NCBI RefSeq assembly: GCF_050908995.1
Contig: NC_135130.1
Span: 117,001-181,000 of the forward strand
DNA length: 64,000 nt
Reading direction: 5' to 3'
From: Andrena cerasifolii
Lineage: Eukaryota > Arthropoda > Insecta > Hymenoptera > Andrenidae
How positions within the stretch are numbered: position 1 is the first letter of the stretch; each line of letters opens with the position of its first letter. Shown piece after piece: positions 1 through 17,746 of the stretch. Position numbers and translations under genes: made by a program. The notes beneath the pieces are model-generated. The model was not told the DNA's origin, searched no databases, and was given only the letters and a program-made list of their open reading frames with translations.

Positions 1-185
1 ACGAGGACCAGGACGACGAGAACGAGGACCAGGACGAGGAAGTGGACGCGGAACGACGACGAGGACGAGGAACGACGACGACGACGACGAGGAAGACGAC
101 GAGCACGACGACGACGACGGCGAGGAAGACGACGACGACGACGACGACGGCGAGGAAGACGACGAGGACGACGATGACGACGACC

Positions 186-222
<37 letters not shown>

Positions 223-330
223 AGGCGACGCGGAACGACGACGAGAACGAGGACGAGGAAATCGACGCGGAACGACGACGAGAACGAGGAGGACGAGGAA
301 CGAGGACGAGGACGAGGTCGAGGACGAGGA

Positions 331-363
<33 letters not shown>

Positions 364-375
364 AGACGACGAGGA

Positions 376-456
<81 letters not shown>

Positions 457-457
457 C

Positions 458-489
<32 letters not shown>

Positions 490-792
490 CGACGACGACG
501 AGGACGATGACGAGAACGAGGAAGTGGACGCGCAACGACGACGAGAACGAGGACGAGGACGAGGACGAGGAAGTGGATGCGGAACGACGACGAGGACGAG
601 GAAGTGGATGCGGAACGACGACGAGGACGAGGAAGTGGATGCGGAACGACGACGAGGACGAGGAACGACGACGTGGAACGACGACGAGGACGAGGAACGA
701 CGACGAGGAACGACGACGAGGACGACGAGGACGAGGACGACGATGACGACGACGAGGACGAGGACGAGAACGAGGAAGTGGACGCGGAACGA

Positions 793-855
<63 letters not shown>

Positions 856-915
856 AGTGGATGCGGAACGACGACGTGGACGAGGAACGACGACGTGGAA
901 CGACGACGACGACGA

Positions 916-948
<33 letters not shown>

Positions 949-1208
949 AGACGACGACGACCACGAGGACGAGGAAGACGACGACGACGACGACTAGGAC
1001 GACGACGACGACGAGGACGACGACGACGAGGACGACGACGACGAGGACGACGACGACGAGGAAGACGACGAGGACGACGAGACGACGACGAGGGAGACGA
1101 GGACGACGAGGAAGACGACGAGGACGACGACGACGACGACGAGGGAGACGATGACGACGAGGACGACGACGACGAGGACGAGAACGAGGACGAGGTCGAG
1201 GACGAGGA

Positions 1209-1253
<45 letters not shown>

Positions 1254-1265
1254 CGAGGACGAGGA

Positions 1266-1298
<33 letters not shown>

Positions 1299-1310
1299 AG
1301 ACGACGAGGA

Positions 1311-1403
<93 letters not shown>

Positions 1404-1559
1404 CGACGAGGACGAGGACGAGGACGAGGACAAGGACGAGGACGACGAGGAAGACGACGACGACGACCACGAGGACGAGGACGAGGACGAGGAAGAGGAC
1501 GAGGACGAGGACGACGAGGAAGACGTCGAGGACGACGAGGACGAGGACGACGACGCGGA
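1..1559. repeat. Mixed satellite block, left end of window
   Basis: The first 300 bases match the block near 5.39-5.71 kb, including the paired GACCAGG words, the GAGCACG word and GGAAATCGACGCGG, so the window opens mid-repeat. The rest holds three successive GAAGTGGATGCGG words at about 570-640, a CTAG at 994-997, two GAGGGAGACGA words near 1,090 and 1,141 that recur near 13,074 and 13,124, and an 84-bp GACGAG run at 1315-1398. No gene is visible. Confidence 0.85.
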
Positions 1560-1703
1560 ACGACGACGAGGACGAGGAACGACGACGACGACGACGAGGA
1601 AGACGACGAGCACGACGACGACGTCGGCGAGGAAGACGACGACGACGACGACGACGGCGAGGAAGACGACGACGACGACCACGACGACGAGGAAGACGAC
1701 GAG

Positions 1704-1736
<33 letters not shown>

Positions 1737-1881
1737 GACGAGGACGAGGAAGTGGATGCGGAACGACGACGAGACCGAGGAACGACGACGAGGACGAGGA
1801 ACGACGACGTGGAACGACGACGAGGACGACGAGGACGAGGACGTGGACGAGGACGAGGAAGACGACGACGACGACGAGGAC

Positions 1882-1986
1882 GGCGAGGAAGACGACGACG
1901 ACGGCGAGGAAGACGACGACGACGGCGAGGAAGACGACGACGACGGCGAGGAAGACGACGACGACGGCGAGGAAGACGACGACGAC
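1882..1986. repeat. 21-bp minisatellite, 5 copies
   Basis: Unit is GGCGAGGAA followed by four GAC. It sits after GTGGACGAGGACGAGGAAG and before a GACCACG word, a context shared by all the loci of this family below. Confidence 0.95.
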
Positions 1987-2032
1987 GACCACGACGACGA
2001 GGAAGAGGACGAGGACGACAATGACGACGACC

Positions 2033-2063
<31 letters not shown>

Positions 2064-2305
2064 AGTCGACGCGGAACGACGACGAGAACCAGGACGAGGA
2101 CGAGGAACGACGAGGACGACGTCGACGAGGACGAGGACGAGGAAGTGGTCGCGGACGAGGACGAGGACGAGGACGACGACGACGAGGACGAGGACAAGGA
2201 CGAGGACGACGAGGACGAGGACGAGAACGAGGAACGACGACGAGGACGACGTCGACGACGACGAGGACGAGGACGACGACGACGACGACGAGGACGATGA
2301 CGAGA

Positions 2306-2342
<37 letters not shown>

Positions 2343-2442
2343 CGACGACGACGAGGACGAGGACCAGGACGACGAGAACGAGGACCAGGACGAGGAAGTG
2401 GACGCGGAACGACGACGAGGACGAGGAACGACGACGAGGACA

Positions 2443-2473
<31 letters not shown>

Positions 2474-2546
2474 CGAGGACGAGGACGATGAAGACGACGA
2501 CGACCACGAGGAAGACGACGACGACGACGACGACGAAGACGACGAG

Positions 2547-2578
<32 letters not shown>

Positions 2579-2631
2579 GGAGGAAGACGACGACGACGAC
2601 GACCACGACGACGAGGACGAGGAACGACGAC

Positions 2632-2825
2632 GTGGAACGACGACGAGGACGACGAGGAAGAGGAACGAGGACGAGGACGAGGAACGACGAGGACGACGTC
2701 AACGAGGACGAGGACGAGGAACGACGACGTGGAACGACGACGAGGACGACGAGGAAGAGGAACGAGGACGAGGACGAGGAACGACGAGGACGACGTCAAC
2801 GAGGACGAGGACGAGGAAGTGGACG
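2632..2825. repeat. 97-bp tandem pair carrying GTCAACG
   Basis: Two adjacent copies start at GTGGAACG at 2632 and 2729. Each holds GAGGAAGAGGAACG and ends with GACGTCAACGAGG. The length of 97 is not a multiple of three, so each copy also rotates the triplet register. The TCA in GTCAACG creates minus-strand stop codons. Confidence 0.85.
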
Positions 2826-3055
2826 AGGACGAGGACGACGACGAGGACGAGGACGACGACGAGGACGAGGACGAGGAAGACGAGGACGAGAACGAGGACG
2901 AGGACGAGGAAGTGGACGCGGAACGACGACGAGGACGAGGAACGACGACGACGACGACGAGGAAGACGACGAGCACGACGACGACGACGGCGAGGAAGAC
3001 GACGACGACGACGACGACGGCGAGGAAGACGACGAGGACGACGATGACGACGACC

Positions 3056-3092
<37 letters not shown>

Positions 3093-3496
3093 AGGCGACG
3101 CGGAACGACGACGAGAACGAGGACGAGGAAATCGACGCGGAACGACGACGAGAACGAGGAGGACGAGGAACGAGGACGAGGACGAGGAACGACGAGGACG
3201 ACGTCGAGGACGACGACGAGGACGACAAGGACGAGGACGAGGACGAGGACGACGAGGAAGACGTCGAGGACGACGACGACGAGGACGACGTCGACGACGA
3301 CGAGGACGACGTCGACGACGACGAGAACGAGGACCAGGACGACGAGAACGAGGACCAGGACGAGGAAGTGGACGCGGAACGACGACGAGGACGAGGAACG
3401 ACGACGACGACGACGAGGAAGACGACGACGGCGAGGAAGACGACGACGACGACGACGACGGCGAGGAAGACGACGAGGACGACGATGACGACGACC

Positions 3497-3533
<37 letters not shown>

Positions 3534-3773
3534 AGGCGACGCGGAACGACGACGAGAACGAGGACGAGGAAATCGACGCGGAACGACGACGAGAACGAGG
3601 AGGACGAGGAACGAGGACGAGGACGAGGAACGACGACGAGGACGAGGAACGACGACGACGACGACGAGGAAGACGACGAGCACGACGACGACGTCGGCGA
3701 GGAAGACGACGACGACGACGACGACGGCGAGGAAGACGACGACGACGACCACGACGACGAGGAAGACGACGAG

Positions 3774-3806
<33 letters not shown>

Positions 3807-3951
3807 GACGAGGACGAGGAAGTGGATGCGGAACGACGACGAGACCGAGGAACGACGACGAGGACGAGGAACGACGACGTGGAACGACGACGAGGACGAC
3901 GAGGACGAGGACGTGGACGAGGACGAGGAAGACGACGACGACGACGAGGAC

Positions 3952-4056
3952 GGCGAGGAAGACGACGACGACGGCGAGGAAGACGACGACGACGGCGAGG
4001 AAGACGACGACGACGGCGAGGAAGACGACGACGACGGCGAGGAAGACGACGACGAC
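3952..4056. repeat. 21-bp minisatellite, 5 copies
   Basis: Partner of the 1882 locus in the 2.07-kb pair, same copy number. Both are followed by GAGGACGACAATGACG, found at no other minisatellite locus. Confidence 0.95.
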
Positions 4057-4102
4057 GACCACGACGACGAGGAAGAGGACGAGGACGACAATGACGACGA
4101 CC

Positions 4103-4133
<31 letters not shown>

Positions 4134-4375
4134 AGTCGACGCGGAACGACGACGAGAACCAGGACGAGGACGAGGAACGACGAGGACGACGTCGACGAGG
4201 ACGAGGACGAGGAAGTGGTCGCGGACGAGGACGAGGACGAGGACGACGACGACGAGGACGAGGACAAGGACGAGGACGACGAGGACGAGGACGAGAACGA
4301 GGAACGACGACGAGGACGACGTCGACGACGACGAGGACGAGGACGACGACGACGACGACGAGGACGATGACGAGA

Positions 4376-4412
<37 letters not shown>

Positions 4413-4512
4413 CGACGACGACGAGGACGAGGACCAGGACGACGAGAACGAGGACCAGGACGAGGAAGTGGACGCGGAACGACGACGAGGACGAGGAACG
4501 ACGACGAGGACA

Positions 4513-4543
<31 letters not shown>

Positions 4544-4616
4544 CGAGGACGAGGACGATGAAGACGACGACGACCACGAGGAAGACGACGACGACGACGA
4601 CGACGAAGACGACGAG

Positions 4617-4648
<32 letters not shown>

Positions 4649-4701
4649 GGAGGAAGACGACGACGACGACGACCACGACGACGAGGACGAGGAACGACGA
4701 C

Positions 4702-4895
4702 GTGGAACGACGACGAGGACGACGAGGAAGAGGAACGAGGACGAGGACGAGGAACGACGAGGACGACGTCAACGAGGACGAGGACGAGGAACGACGACGT
4801 GGAACGACGACGAGGACGACGAGGAAGAGGAACGAGGACGAGGACGAGGAACGACGAGGACGACGTCAACGAGGACGAGGACGAGGAAGTGGACG
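4702..4895. repeat. 97-bp tandem pair, second occurrence
   Basis: Same pair as at 2632, carried along in the 2.07-kb duplication (4702 and 4799, each 2,070 bp from its partner). Related single copies with GTCAACG or GTCGACG occur near 6.6, 59.6 and 60.15 kb. Confidence 0.85.
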
Positions 4896-5125
4896 AGGAC
4901 GAGGACGACGACGAGGACGAGGACGACGACGAGGACGAGGACGAGGAAGACGAGGACGAGAACGAGGACGAGGACGAGGAAGTGGACGCGGAACGACGAC
5001 GAGGACGAGGAACGACGACGACGACGACGAGGAAGACGACGAGCACGACGACGACGACGGCGAGGAAGACGACGACGACGACGACGACGGCGAGGAAGAC
5101 GACGAGGACGACGATGACGACGACC

Positions 5126-5162
<37 letters not shown>

Positions 5163-5581
5163 AGGCGACGCGGAACGACGACGAGAACGAGGACGAGGAA
5201 ATCGACGCGGAACGACGACGAGAACGAGGAGGACGAGGAACGAGGACGAGGACGAGGAACGACGAGGACGACGTCGAGGACGACGACGAGGACGACAAGG
5301 ACGAGGACGAGGACGAGGACGACGAGGAAGACGTCGAGGACGACGACGACGAGGACGACGTCGACGACGACGAGGACGACGTCGACGACGACGAGAACGA
5401 GGACCAGGACGACGAGAACGAGGACCAGGACGAGGAAGTGGACGCGGAACGACGACGAGGACGAGGAACGACGACGACGACGACGAGGAAGACGACGAGC
5501 ACGACGACGACGACGGCGAGGAAGACGACGACGACGACGACGACGGCGAGGAAGACGACGAGGACGACGATGACGACGACC

Positions 5582-5618
<37 letters not shown>

Positions 5619-5711
5619 AGGCGACGCGGAACGACGACGAGAACGAGGACGAGGAAATCGACGCGGAACGACGACGAGAACGAGGAGGACGAGGAACGAG
5701 GACGAGGACGA

Positions 5712-8094
<2,383 letters not shown>

Positions 8095-8343
8095 GAAGTG
8101 GCCGCGGAACGAGGAAGTGGACGCGGAACGACGACGAGAACGAGGAACGACGACGAGGACGACGAGGACGAGGACGTGGACGAGGACGACGAGGACGAGG
8201 ACGTGGACGAGGACGAGGAAGACGACGACGACGACGAGGACGGCGACGGCGACGATGACGACGAGGACGAGGAAGTGGACGCGGAACGACGACGAGAACG
8301 AGGAACGACGACGTGGAACGACGACGAGGACGACGAGGACGAG

Positions 8344-8433
<90 letters not shown>
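8344..8433. repeat. (GACGAG)n run, 15 units
   Basis: 90 bp of uninterrupted GAGGAC preceded by a GAGGAG doublet and followed by GACGACGAGGACGGCG. Confidence 0.95.
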
Positions 8434-8438
<5 letters not shown>

Positions 8439-8821
8439 GGACGGCGACGGCGACGATGACGACGATGACGACGAGGACGAGGAAGGCGACGCGGAACGAC
8501 GACGAGAACGAGGACGAGGAAATCGACGCGGAACGACGACGAGGACGACGACGACGACGACGACGACGAGGACGAGGACGAGGAAGTGGCCGCGGAACGA
8601 GGAAGTGGACGCGGAACGACGACGAGAACGAGGAACGACGACGAGGACGACGAGGACGAGGACGTGGACGAGGACGACGAGGACGAGGACGTGGACGAGG
8701 ACGAGGAAGACGACGACGACGACGAGGACGGCGACGGCGACGATGACGACGAGGACGAGGAAGTGGACGCGGCACGACGACGAGAACGAGGAACGACGAC
8801 GTGGAACGACGACGAGGACGA

Positions 8822-8860
<39 letters not shown>

Positions 8861-9295
8861 AGACGACGACGACCACGAGGACGAGGAAGACGACGACGAC
8901 TAGGACGACGACGACGACGAGGACGACGACGACGAGGACGACGACGACGAGGAAGACGACGAGGACGACGACGACGAGGACGAGGACGAGGAAGTAGCCG
9001 CGGAACGAGGAAGTGGATGCGGAACGACGACGAGGACGAGGAACGACGACGACGAGGACGAGGACAAGGACGAGGACGACGAGGACGAGGACGAGGACGA
9101 CGACGACGACGAGGACGAGAACGAGGAAGTGGACGCGGAACGACGACGAGAACGAGGAACGACGACGAGGACGACGTCGACGACGACGAGGACGAGGACG
9201 ACGACGACGACGACGAGGACGATGACGAGAACGAGGACGACGTCGACGACGACGAGGACGACGAGGAAGAGGACGAGGACGAGGACGAGGACGAG

Positions 9296-9540
9296 GAACG
9301 ACGACGTGGAACGACGACGAGGACGAGGAACGACGACGAGGAACGACGACGAGGACGAGGAACGACGACGAGGACGACGAGGACGAGGACGACGATGACG
9401 ACGATGACGACGACGAGGACGAGGACGAGAACGAGGAAGTGGACGCGGAACGACGACGAGGACGAGGACGAGGACGAGGAAGTGGATGCGGAACAACGAC
9501 GAGGACGAGGAACGACGACGTGGAACGACGACGACGACGA

Positions 9541-9573
<33 letters not shown>

Positions 9574-9651
9574 AGACGACGACGACCACGAGGACGAGGA
9601 AGACGACGACGACTAGGACGACGACGACGACGAGGACGACGACGACGAGGA
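9296..9651. repeat. 356-bp tandem unit, copy A
   Basis: GTGGAACG at 9306 and TAG at 9614 recur exactly 356 bp later at 9662 and 9970. The unit contains tandem GATGACGACGATGACG, GATGCGGAACAACG and the CCACGAGGACGAGGAAG lead-in to CTAG. The left edge is set by the loss of matching before GTGGAACG. Confidence 0.85.
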
Positions 9652-9896
9652 CGACGACGACGTGGAACGACGACGAGGACGAGGAACGACGACGAGGAAC
9701 GACGACGAGGACGAGGAACGACGACGAGGACGACGAGGACGAGGACGACGATGACGACGATGACGACGACGAGGACGAGGACGAGAACGAGGAAGTGGAC
9801 GCGGAACGACGACGAGGACGAGGACGAGGACGAGGAAGTGGATGCGGAACAACGACGAGGACGAGGAACGACGACGTGGAACGACGACGACGACGA

Positions 9897-9929
<33 letters not shown>

Positions 9930-10007
9930 AGACGACGACGACCACGAGGACGAGGAAGACGACGACGACTAGGACGACGACGACGACGAGGACGACGACG
10001 ACGAGGA
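9652..10007. repeat. 356-bp tandem unit, copy B
   Basis: Second copy of the CTAG-bearing unit. After the CTAG it reads into GAGGAAGACGACGAGG and then GTAGCCGCGG, where copy A reads into GTGGAACG. This places the exchange point in the GAC run. Confidence 0.85.
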
Positions 10008-10426
10008 CGACGACGACGAGGAAGACGACGAGGACGACGACGACGAGGACGAGGACGAGGAAGTAGCCGCGGAACGAGGAAGTGGACGCGGAACGACGAC
10101 GAGAACGAGGAACGACGACGAGGACGACGAGGACGAGGACGTGGACGAGGACGACGAGGACGAGGACGTGGACGAGGACGAGGAAGACGACGACGACGAC
10201 GAGGACGGCGACGGCGACGATGACGACGAGGACGAGGAAGTGGACGCGGCACGACGACGAGAACGAGGAACGACGACGTGGAACGACGACGAGGACGACG
10301 AGGACGACGACGAGGACGGCGAGGAAGGCGACGACGACGGCGAGGAAGACGACGACGACGGCGAGGAAGACGACGACGACGACCACGACGACGAGGAAGA
10401 CGACGAGGACGACGATGACGACGACC

Positions 10427-10457
<31 letters not shown>

Positions 10458-10588
10458 AGTGGACGCGGAACGACGACGAGAACGAGGAACGACGACGAGG
10501 ACGACGTCGACGACGACGAGGACGAGGACGACGACGACGACGACGAGGACGATGACGAGAACGAGGACGACGTCGACGACGACGAGGA

Positions 10589-10590
<2 letters not shown>
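9655..10590. repeat. Left member of a 53.41-kb-spaced near-identical pair
   Basis: This 936-bp stretch matches 63065-64000 at a constant offset of 53,410 bp, including the CTAG, GTAGCCGCGG, GGCACGACG and three-copy minisatellite landmarks. One difference I can point to is a G at 10153 that is an A at 63563, in a CpG. The match runs to the end of the window and may continue beyond it. Confidence 0.88.
10318..10380. repeat. 21-bp minisatellite, 3 copies
   Basis: First unit has GGC in place of its first GAC. The same variant is in the 53.41-kb partner at 63728. Confidence 0.93.
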
Positions 10591-10639
<49 letters not shown>

Positions 10640-10652
10640 GGAAGACGTCGAG

Positions 10653-10688
<36 letters not shown>

Positions 10689-10702
10689 TAGGACGACGAC
10701 GA

Positions 10703-10855
<153 letters not shown>

Positions 10856-10966
10856 AGTGGATGCGGAACGACGACGAGGACGAGGAAGTGGATGCGGAAC
10901 GACGACGAGGACGAGGAAGTGGATGCGGAACGACGACGAGGACGAGGAACGACGACGTGGAACGAC

Positions 10967-10998
<32 letters not shown>

Positions 10999-11026
10999 CG
11001 ACGAGGACGAGGACAAGGACGAGGAC

Positions 11027-11058
<32 letters not shown>

Positions 11059-11330
11059 CGACGACGAGGACGAGAACGAGGAAGTGGACGCGGAACGACG
11101 ACGAGAACGAGGAACGACGACGAGGACGACGTCGACGACGACGAGGACGAGGACGACGACGACGACGACGAGGACGATGACGAGAACGAGGACGACGTCG
11201 ACGACGACGAGGACGACGAGGAAGAGGACGAGGACGAGGACGAGAACGACGAGGAAGACGTCGAGGACGACGACGACGAGGACGACGTCGACGACGACGA
11301 CGACGACGACGACGACTAGGACGACGACGA

Positions 11331-11471
<141 letters not shown>

Positions 11472-11498
11472 CGACGAGGACGAGGACAAGGACGAGGA

Positions 11499-11543
<45 letters not shown>

Positions 11544-11610
11544 CGACGAGGACGAGGACGAGAACGAGGAAGTGGACGCGGAACAACGACGAGGACGAGG
11601 AACGACGACG

Positions 11611-11612
<2 letters not shown>

Positions 11613-11687
<75 letters not shown>
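11613..11687. repeat. (GACGAG)n run after GATGCGGAACAACG-type lead, shortest allele
   Basis: 75 bp of GACGAG between GACGTG and a four-GAC tract. The same context at 18804, 22417, 32503 and 42461 holds 177, 171, 153 and 111 bp, so this is the shortest of five paralogous alleles. A sixth, also 75 bp, lies at 50214. Confidence 0.9.
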
Positions 11688-11692
<5 letters not shown>

Positions 11693-11719
11693 CGACGAGG
11701 ACGAGGACAAGGACGAGGA

Positions 11720-11764
<45 letters not shown>

Positions 11765-11894
11765 CGACGAGGACGAGGACGAGAACGAGGAAGTGGACGC
11801 GGAACGACGACGAGAACGAGGAACGACGACGAGGACGACGTCGACGACGACGAGGACGAGGACGACGACGACGACGACGAGGACGATGACGAGA

Positions 11895-11955
<61 letters not shown>

Positions 11956-12251
11956 AGTGGATGCGGAACGACGACGAGGACGAGGAAGTGGATGCGGAAC
12001 GACGACGAGGACGAGGAACGACGACGTGGAACGACGACGAGGACGAGGAACGACGACGAGGAACGACGACGAGGACGAGGAACGACGACGAGGACGACGA
12101 GGACGAGGACGACGATGACGACGACGAGGACGAGGACGAGAACGAGGAAGTGGACGCGGAACGACGACGAGGACGAGGACGAGGACGAGGAAGTGGATGC
12201 GGAACAACGACGAGGACGAGGAACGACGACGTGGAACGACGACGACGACGA

Positions 12252-12296
<45 letters not shown>

Positions 12297-12684
12297 AGAC
12301 GACGACGACCACGAGGACGAGGAAGACGACGACGACGACGACTAGGACGACAACGACGACGAGGACGACGACGACGAGGACGACGACGACGAGGACGAGA
12401 ACGAGGACGAGGACGACGAGGACGAGGACGAGGAAGTGGCCGCGGAACGAGGAAGTGGACGCGGAACGACGACGAGAACGAGGAACGACGACGAGGACGA
12501 CGAGGACGAGGACGTGGACGAGGACGACGAGGACGAGGACCTGGACGAGGACGAGGAAGACGACGACGACGACGAGGACGGCGACGGCGACGATGACGAC
12601 GAGGACGAGGAAGTGGACGCGGAACGACGACGAGAACGAGGAACGACGACGTGGAACGACGACGAGGACGACGAGGACGAGGAC

Positions 12685-12716
<32 letters not shown>

Positions 12717-12722
12717 CGATGA

Positions 12723-12755
<33 letters not shown>

Positions 12756-13210
12756 AGTGGACGCGGAACGACGACGAGAACGAGGACGACGACGAGGAAG
12801 ACGACGACGAAGAGGAAGACGACGAGGACGACGACGACGACGACCACGACGACGAGGAAGAGGACGAGAATGAGGACGAGGACGAGGACGACGACGAGGA
12901 AGACGACGAGGACGACGTCGACGACGACGAGGACGAGGACGACGTCGACGACGACGAGGACGAGGACGTGGAAGACGACGACGACGACGACTAGGACGAC
13001 GACGACGACGAGGACGACGACGACGAGGACGACGACGACGAGGAAGACGACGAGGACGACGACGACGACGACGAGGGAGACGAGGACGACGAGGAAGACG
13101 ACGAGGACGACGACGACGACGACGAGGGAGACGATGACGACGAGGACGACGACGACGAGGACGAGAACGAGGACGAGGTCGAGGACGAGGACGACGAGGA
13201 CGAGGACGAA

Positions 13211-13482
<272 letters not shown>

Positions 13483-13548
13483 CGACGAGGACGAGGACGA
13501 GGACGACGACGACGAGGACGAGGACGAGGACGAGGACAAGGACGAGGA

Positions 13549-13587
<39 letters not shown>

Positions 13588-13757
13588 CGACGAGGACGAG
13601 GACGAGAACGAGGAAGTGGACGCGGAACGACGACGAGGACGATGACGAGAACGAGGAAGTGGACGCGCAACGACGACGAGAACGAGGACGAGGAAGACGA
13701 CGACGACGACGAGGAAGACGACGACGACGACGAGGACGACGTCGACGACGACGAGGA

Positions 13758-13790
<33 letters not shown>

Positions 13791-13794
13791 AGAC

Positions 13795-13826
<32 letters not shown>

Positions 13827-13867
13827 GGACGAGGACGAAGACGAGGACGAGGACGAGGACGATGACA

Positions 13868-13898
<31 letters not shown>

Positions 13899-14277
13899 AG
13901 TGGACGCGGAACGACGACGAGAACGAGGACGACGACGAGGAAGACGACGACGAAGAGGAAGACGACAAGGACGACGACGACGACGACCACGACGACGAGG
14001 AAGACGACGAGAATGAGGACGAGGACGAGGACGACGACGAGGAAGACGACGAGGACGACGTCGACGACGACGAGGACGAGGACGAGGACGACGAGGACGA
14101 GAACGAGGACGAGGACGAGGAAGTGGACGCGGAACGACAACGAGGACGAGGAACGACGACGACGACGACGAGGAAGACGACGAGCACGACGACGACGACG
14201 GCGAGGAAGACGACGACGACGACGACGACGGCGAGGAAGACGACGACGACGACCACGACGACGAGGAAGACGACGAG

Positions 14278-14310
<33 letters not shown>

Positions 14311-14417
14311 GACGAGGACGAGGAAGTGGATGCGGAACGACGACGTGGAACGACGACGAGGACGACGAGGACGAGGACGTGGACGAGGACGAGGAAGACG
14401 ACGACGACGACGAGGAC

Positions 14418-14459
14418 GGCGAGGAAGACGACGACGACGGCGAGGAAGACGACGACGAC
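14418..14459. repeat. 21-bp minisatellite, 2 copies
   Basis: Lowest copy number in the window. It is followed by GACCACGACGACGAGGACG without the usual GAGGAAG. Confidence 0.93.
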
Positions 14460-14505
14460 GACCACGACGACGAGGACGACGACGAGGACGACGATGACGA
14501 CGACC

Positions 14506-14542
<37 letters not shown>

Positions 14543-14721
14543 ACGACGACGAGGACGACGTCGACGACGACGAGGACGAGGACGACGACGACGACGACGA
14601 GGACGATGACGAGAACGAGGAAGTGGACGCGCAACGACGACGAGAACGAGGACGAGGAAGACGACGACGACGACGAGGAAGACGACGACGACCACGAGGA
14701 CGACGTCGACGACGACGAGGA

Positions 14722-14802
<81 letters not shown>

Positions 14803-15152
14803 CGAGGAAGACGACGAGGACGACGTCGACGACGACGAGGACGAGGACGACGACGACGAGGACGAGAACGAGGACGAGGACGACGAGGACGAGGACGAGG
14901 AAGTGGCCGCGGAACGAGGAAGTGGACGCGGAACGACGACGAGAACGAGGAACGACGACGAGGACGACGAGGACGAGGACGTGGACGAGGACGACGAGGA
15001 CGAGGACGTGGACGAGGACGAGGAAGACGACGACGACGACGAGGACGGCGACGGCGACGATGACGACGAGGACGAGGAAGTGGACGCGGAACGACGACGA
15101 GAACGAGGAACGACGACGTGGAACGACGACGAGGACGAGGACGAGGACGACC

Positions 15153-15195
<43 letters not shown>

Positions 15196-15251
15196 AGAGG
15201 ACGAGGACGAGGACGACGAGGAAGACGTCGAGGACGACGACGACGAGGACG

Positions 15252-15283
<32 letters not shown>

Positions 15284-15297
15284 TAGGACGACGACGA

Positions 15298-15336
<39 letters not shown>

Positions 15337-15446
15337 AGTCGACGCGGAACGACGACGAGAACCAGGACGAGGACGAGGAACGACGAGGACGACGTCGACG
15401 AGGACGAGGACGAGGAAGTGGTCGCGGACGAGGACGAGGACGAGGT

Positions 15447-15524
<78 letters not shown>

Positions 15525-15842
15525 CGACGAGGACGAGGACAAGGACGAGGACGAGGACGAGGAAGACGACGACGACGACGAGGAAGACGACGAGGACGAC
15601 GACGACGAGGACGAGGAAGTGGACGCGGAACGACGACGAGGACGCGGAACGACGACGTGGAACGACGACGAGGACGACGAGGACGAGGACGACGTGGAAC
15701 GACGACGAGGACGAGGACGAGAACGAGGACGAGGACGAGGACGACGAGGAAGACGACGAGGACGACGACGACGACGGCGAGGAAGACGACGACGACGACG
15801 ACGACGGCGAGGAAGACGACGAGGACGACGATGACGACGACC

Positions 15843-15873
<31 letters not shown>

Positions 15874-16012
15874 CGACGAGGACGAGGACGAGAACGAGGA
15901 AGTGGACGCGGAACGACGACGAGAACGAGGAACGACGACGAGGACGACGTCGACGACGACGAGGACGAGGACGACGACGACGACGACGACGACGACGAGG
16001 ACGATGACGAGA

Positions 16013-16061
<49 letters not shown>

Positions 16062-16126
16062 GGAAGACGTCGAGGACGACGACGACGAGGACGTCGACGA
16101 CGACGACGACGACGACGACGAGGACG

Positions 16127-16158
<32 letters not shown>

Positions 16159-16172
16159 TAGGACGACGACGA

Positions 16173-16211
<39 letters not shown>

Positions 16212-16411
16212 AGTGGACGCGGAACGACGACCAGGACGAGGAACGACGACGTGGAACGACGACGAGGACGAGGAAGACGACGAGGACGACGACGACGACG
16301 ACGACGACCACGACGACAAGGACGAGGACGAGGACGACGACGAAGACGTCGAGGACGACGACGAGGACGACGTCGACGACGAGGAAGACGACGGCGACGA
16401 CCACGACGACA

Positions 16412-16463
<52 letters not shown>

Positions 16464-16578
16464 GGAAGACGTCGAGGACGACGACGACGAGGACGACGTC
16501 GACGACGACGAGAACGAGGACCAGGACGAGGAAGTGGACGCGGAACGACGACGAGGACGAGGAACGACGACGAGGACA

Positions 16579-16609
<31 letters not shown>

Positions 16610-16765
16610 CGACGACGACGGGGAGGAAGACGACGACGACGACGGGGAGGAAGACGACGACGACGACGGGGAGGAAGACGACGACGACGACGACCACGAC
16701 GACGAGGACGAGGAACGACGACGTGGAACGACGACGAGGACGACGAGGAAGAGGACGAGGACGAC

Positions 16766-16797
<32 letters not shown>

Positions 16798-17094
16798 CGA
16801 GGACGAGGACGAGGAAGACGACGACGACGACGAGGAAGACGACGAGGACGACGACGACGAGGACGAGGAAGTGGACGCGGAACGACGACGAGGACGCGGA
16901 ACGACGACGTGGAACGACGACGAGGACGACGAGGACGAGGACGACGTGGAACGACGACGAGGACGAGGACGAGAACGAGGACGAGGACGAGGACGACGAG
17001 GAAGACGACGAGGACGACGACGACAACGGCGTGGAAGACGACGACGACGACGACGACGGCGAGGAAGACGACGAGGACGACGATGACGACGACC

Positions 17095-17125
<31 letters not shown>

Positions 17126-17272
17126 AGGCGACGCGGAACGACGACGAGAACGAGGACGAGGAAATCGACGCGGAACGACGACGAGAACGAGGACGAGGAC
17201 GAGGAACGACGAGGACGGCGTCGACGAGGACGAGGACGAGGAAGTGGTCGCGGACGAGGACGAGGACGAGGT

Positions 17273-17307
<35 letters not shown>

Positions 17308-17312
17308 TCGAG

Positions 17313-17345
<33 letters not shown>

Positions 17346-17710
17346 GAAGACGACGAGGACCACGACGACGAGGAAGACGACGAGGACGACGATGACGACG
17401 ACCACAACGACGAGGACGACGACGACGAGGACGACGACGACGACGACGACGACGAGGACGAGGACGACGAGGACGAGGACGAGGAAGTGTCCGCGGAACG
17501 AGGAAGTGGACGCGGAACGACGACGAGAACGAGGAACGACGACGAGGACGACGAGGACGAGGACGTGGACGAGGACGACGAGGACGAGGACGTGGACGAG
17601 GACGAGGAAGACGACGACGACGACGAGGACGGCGACGGCGACGATGACGACGAGGACGAGGAAGTGGACGCGGAACGACGACGAGAACGAGGAACGACGA
17701 CGTGGAACGA

Positions 17711-17746
<36 letters not shown>

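Larger units (their letters stand above)
1560..3628. repeat. 2.07-kb tandem duplication, copy A
   Basis: Landmarks recur exactly 2,070 bp downstream: the GTCGGCGAGG word near 1,621, the 21-bp minisatellite at 1882, GAAGTCGACGCGG near 2,064 and the 97-bp pair at 2632. From about 3.42 kb copy A lacks a short GAGCACG-containing segment that copy B has, so the offset changes slightly. The outer edges are placed where flanking triplets stop matching, to within about 15 bp. Confidence 0.87.
3629..5711. repeat. 2.07-kb tandem duplication, copy B
   Basis: Direct tandem copy of the preceding unit. The five-copy 21-bp minisatellite, the GTCAACG variants and the AAGGACGAGG words are preserved at the same relative positions. 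Copy B keeps the GAGCACG segment near 5.48 kb that is deleted in copy A. It passes without a break into further 450-bp blocks. Confidence 0.87.

Noticed and set aside
2110..2130. GACGTCGACG words as operator or origin palindromes
   Set aside because: GACGTC and GTCGAC are short palindromes that arise from a single A-to-T change in the GAC repeat. They occur all along the array with no associated gene or AT-rich element.
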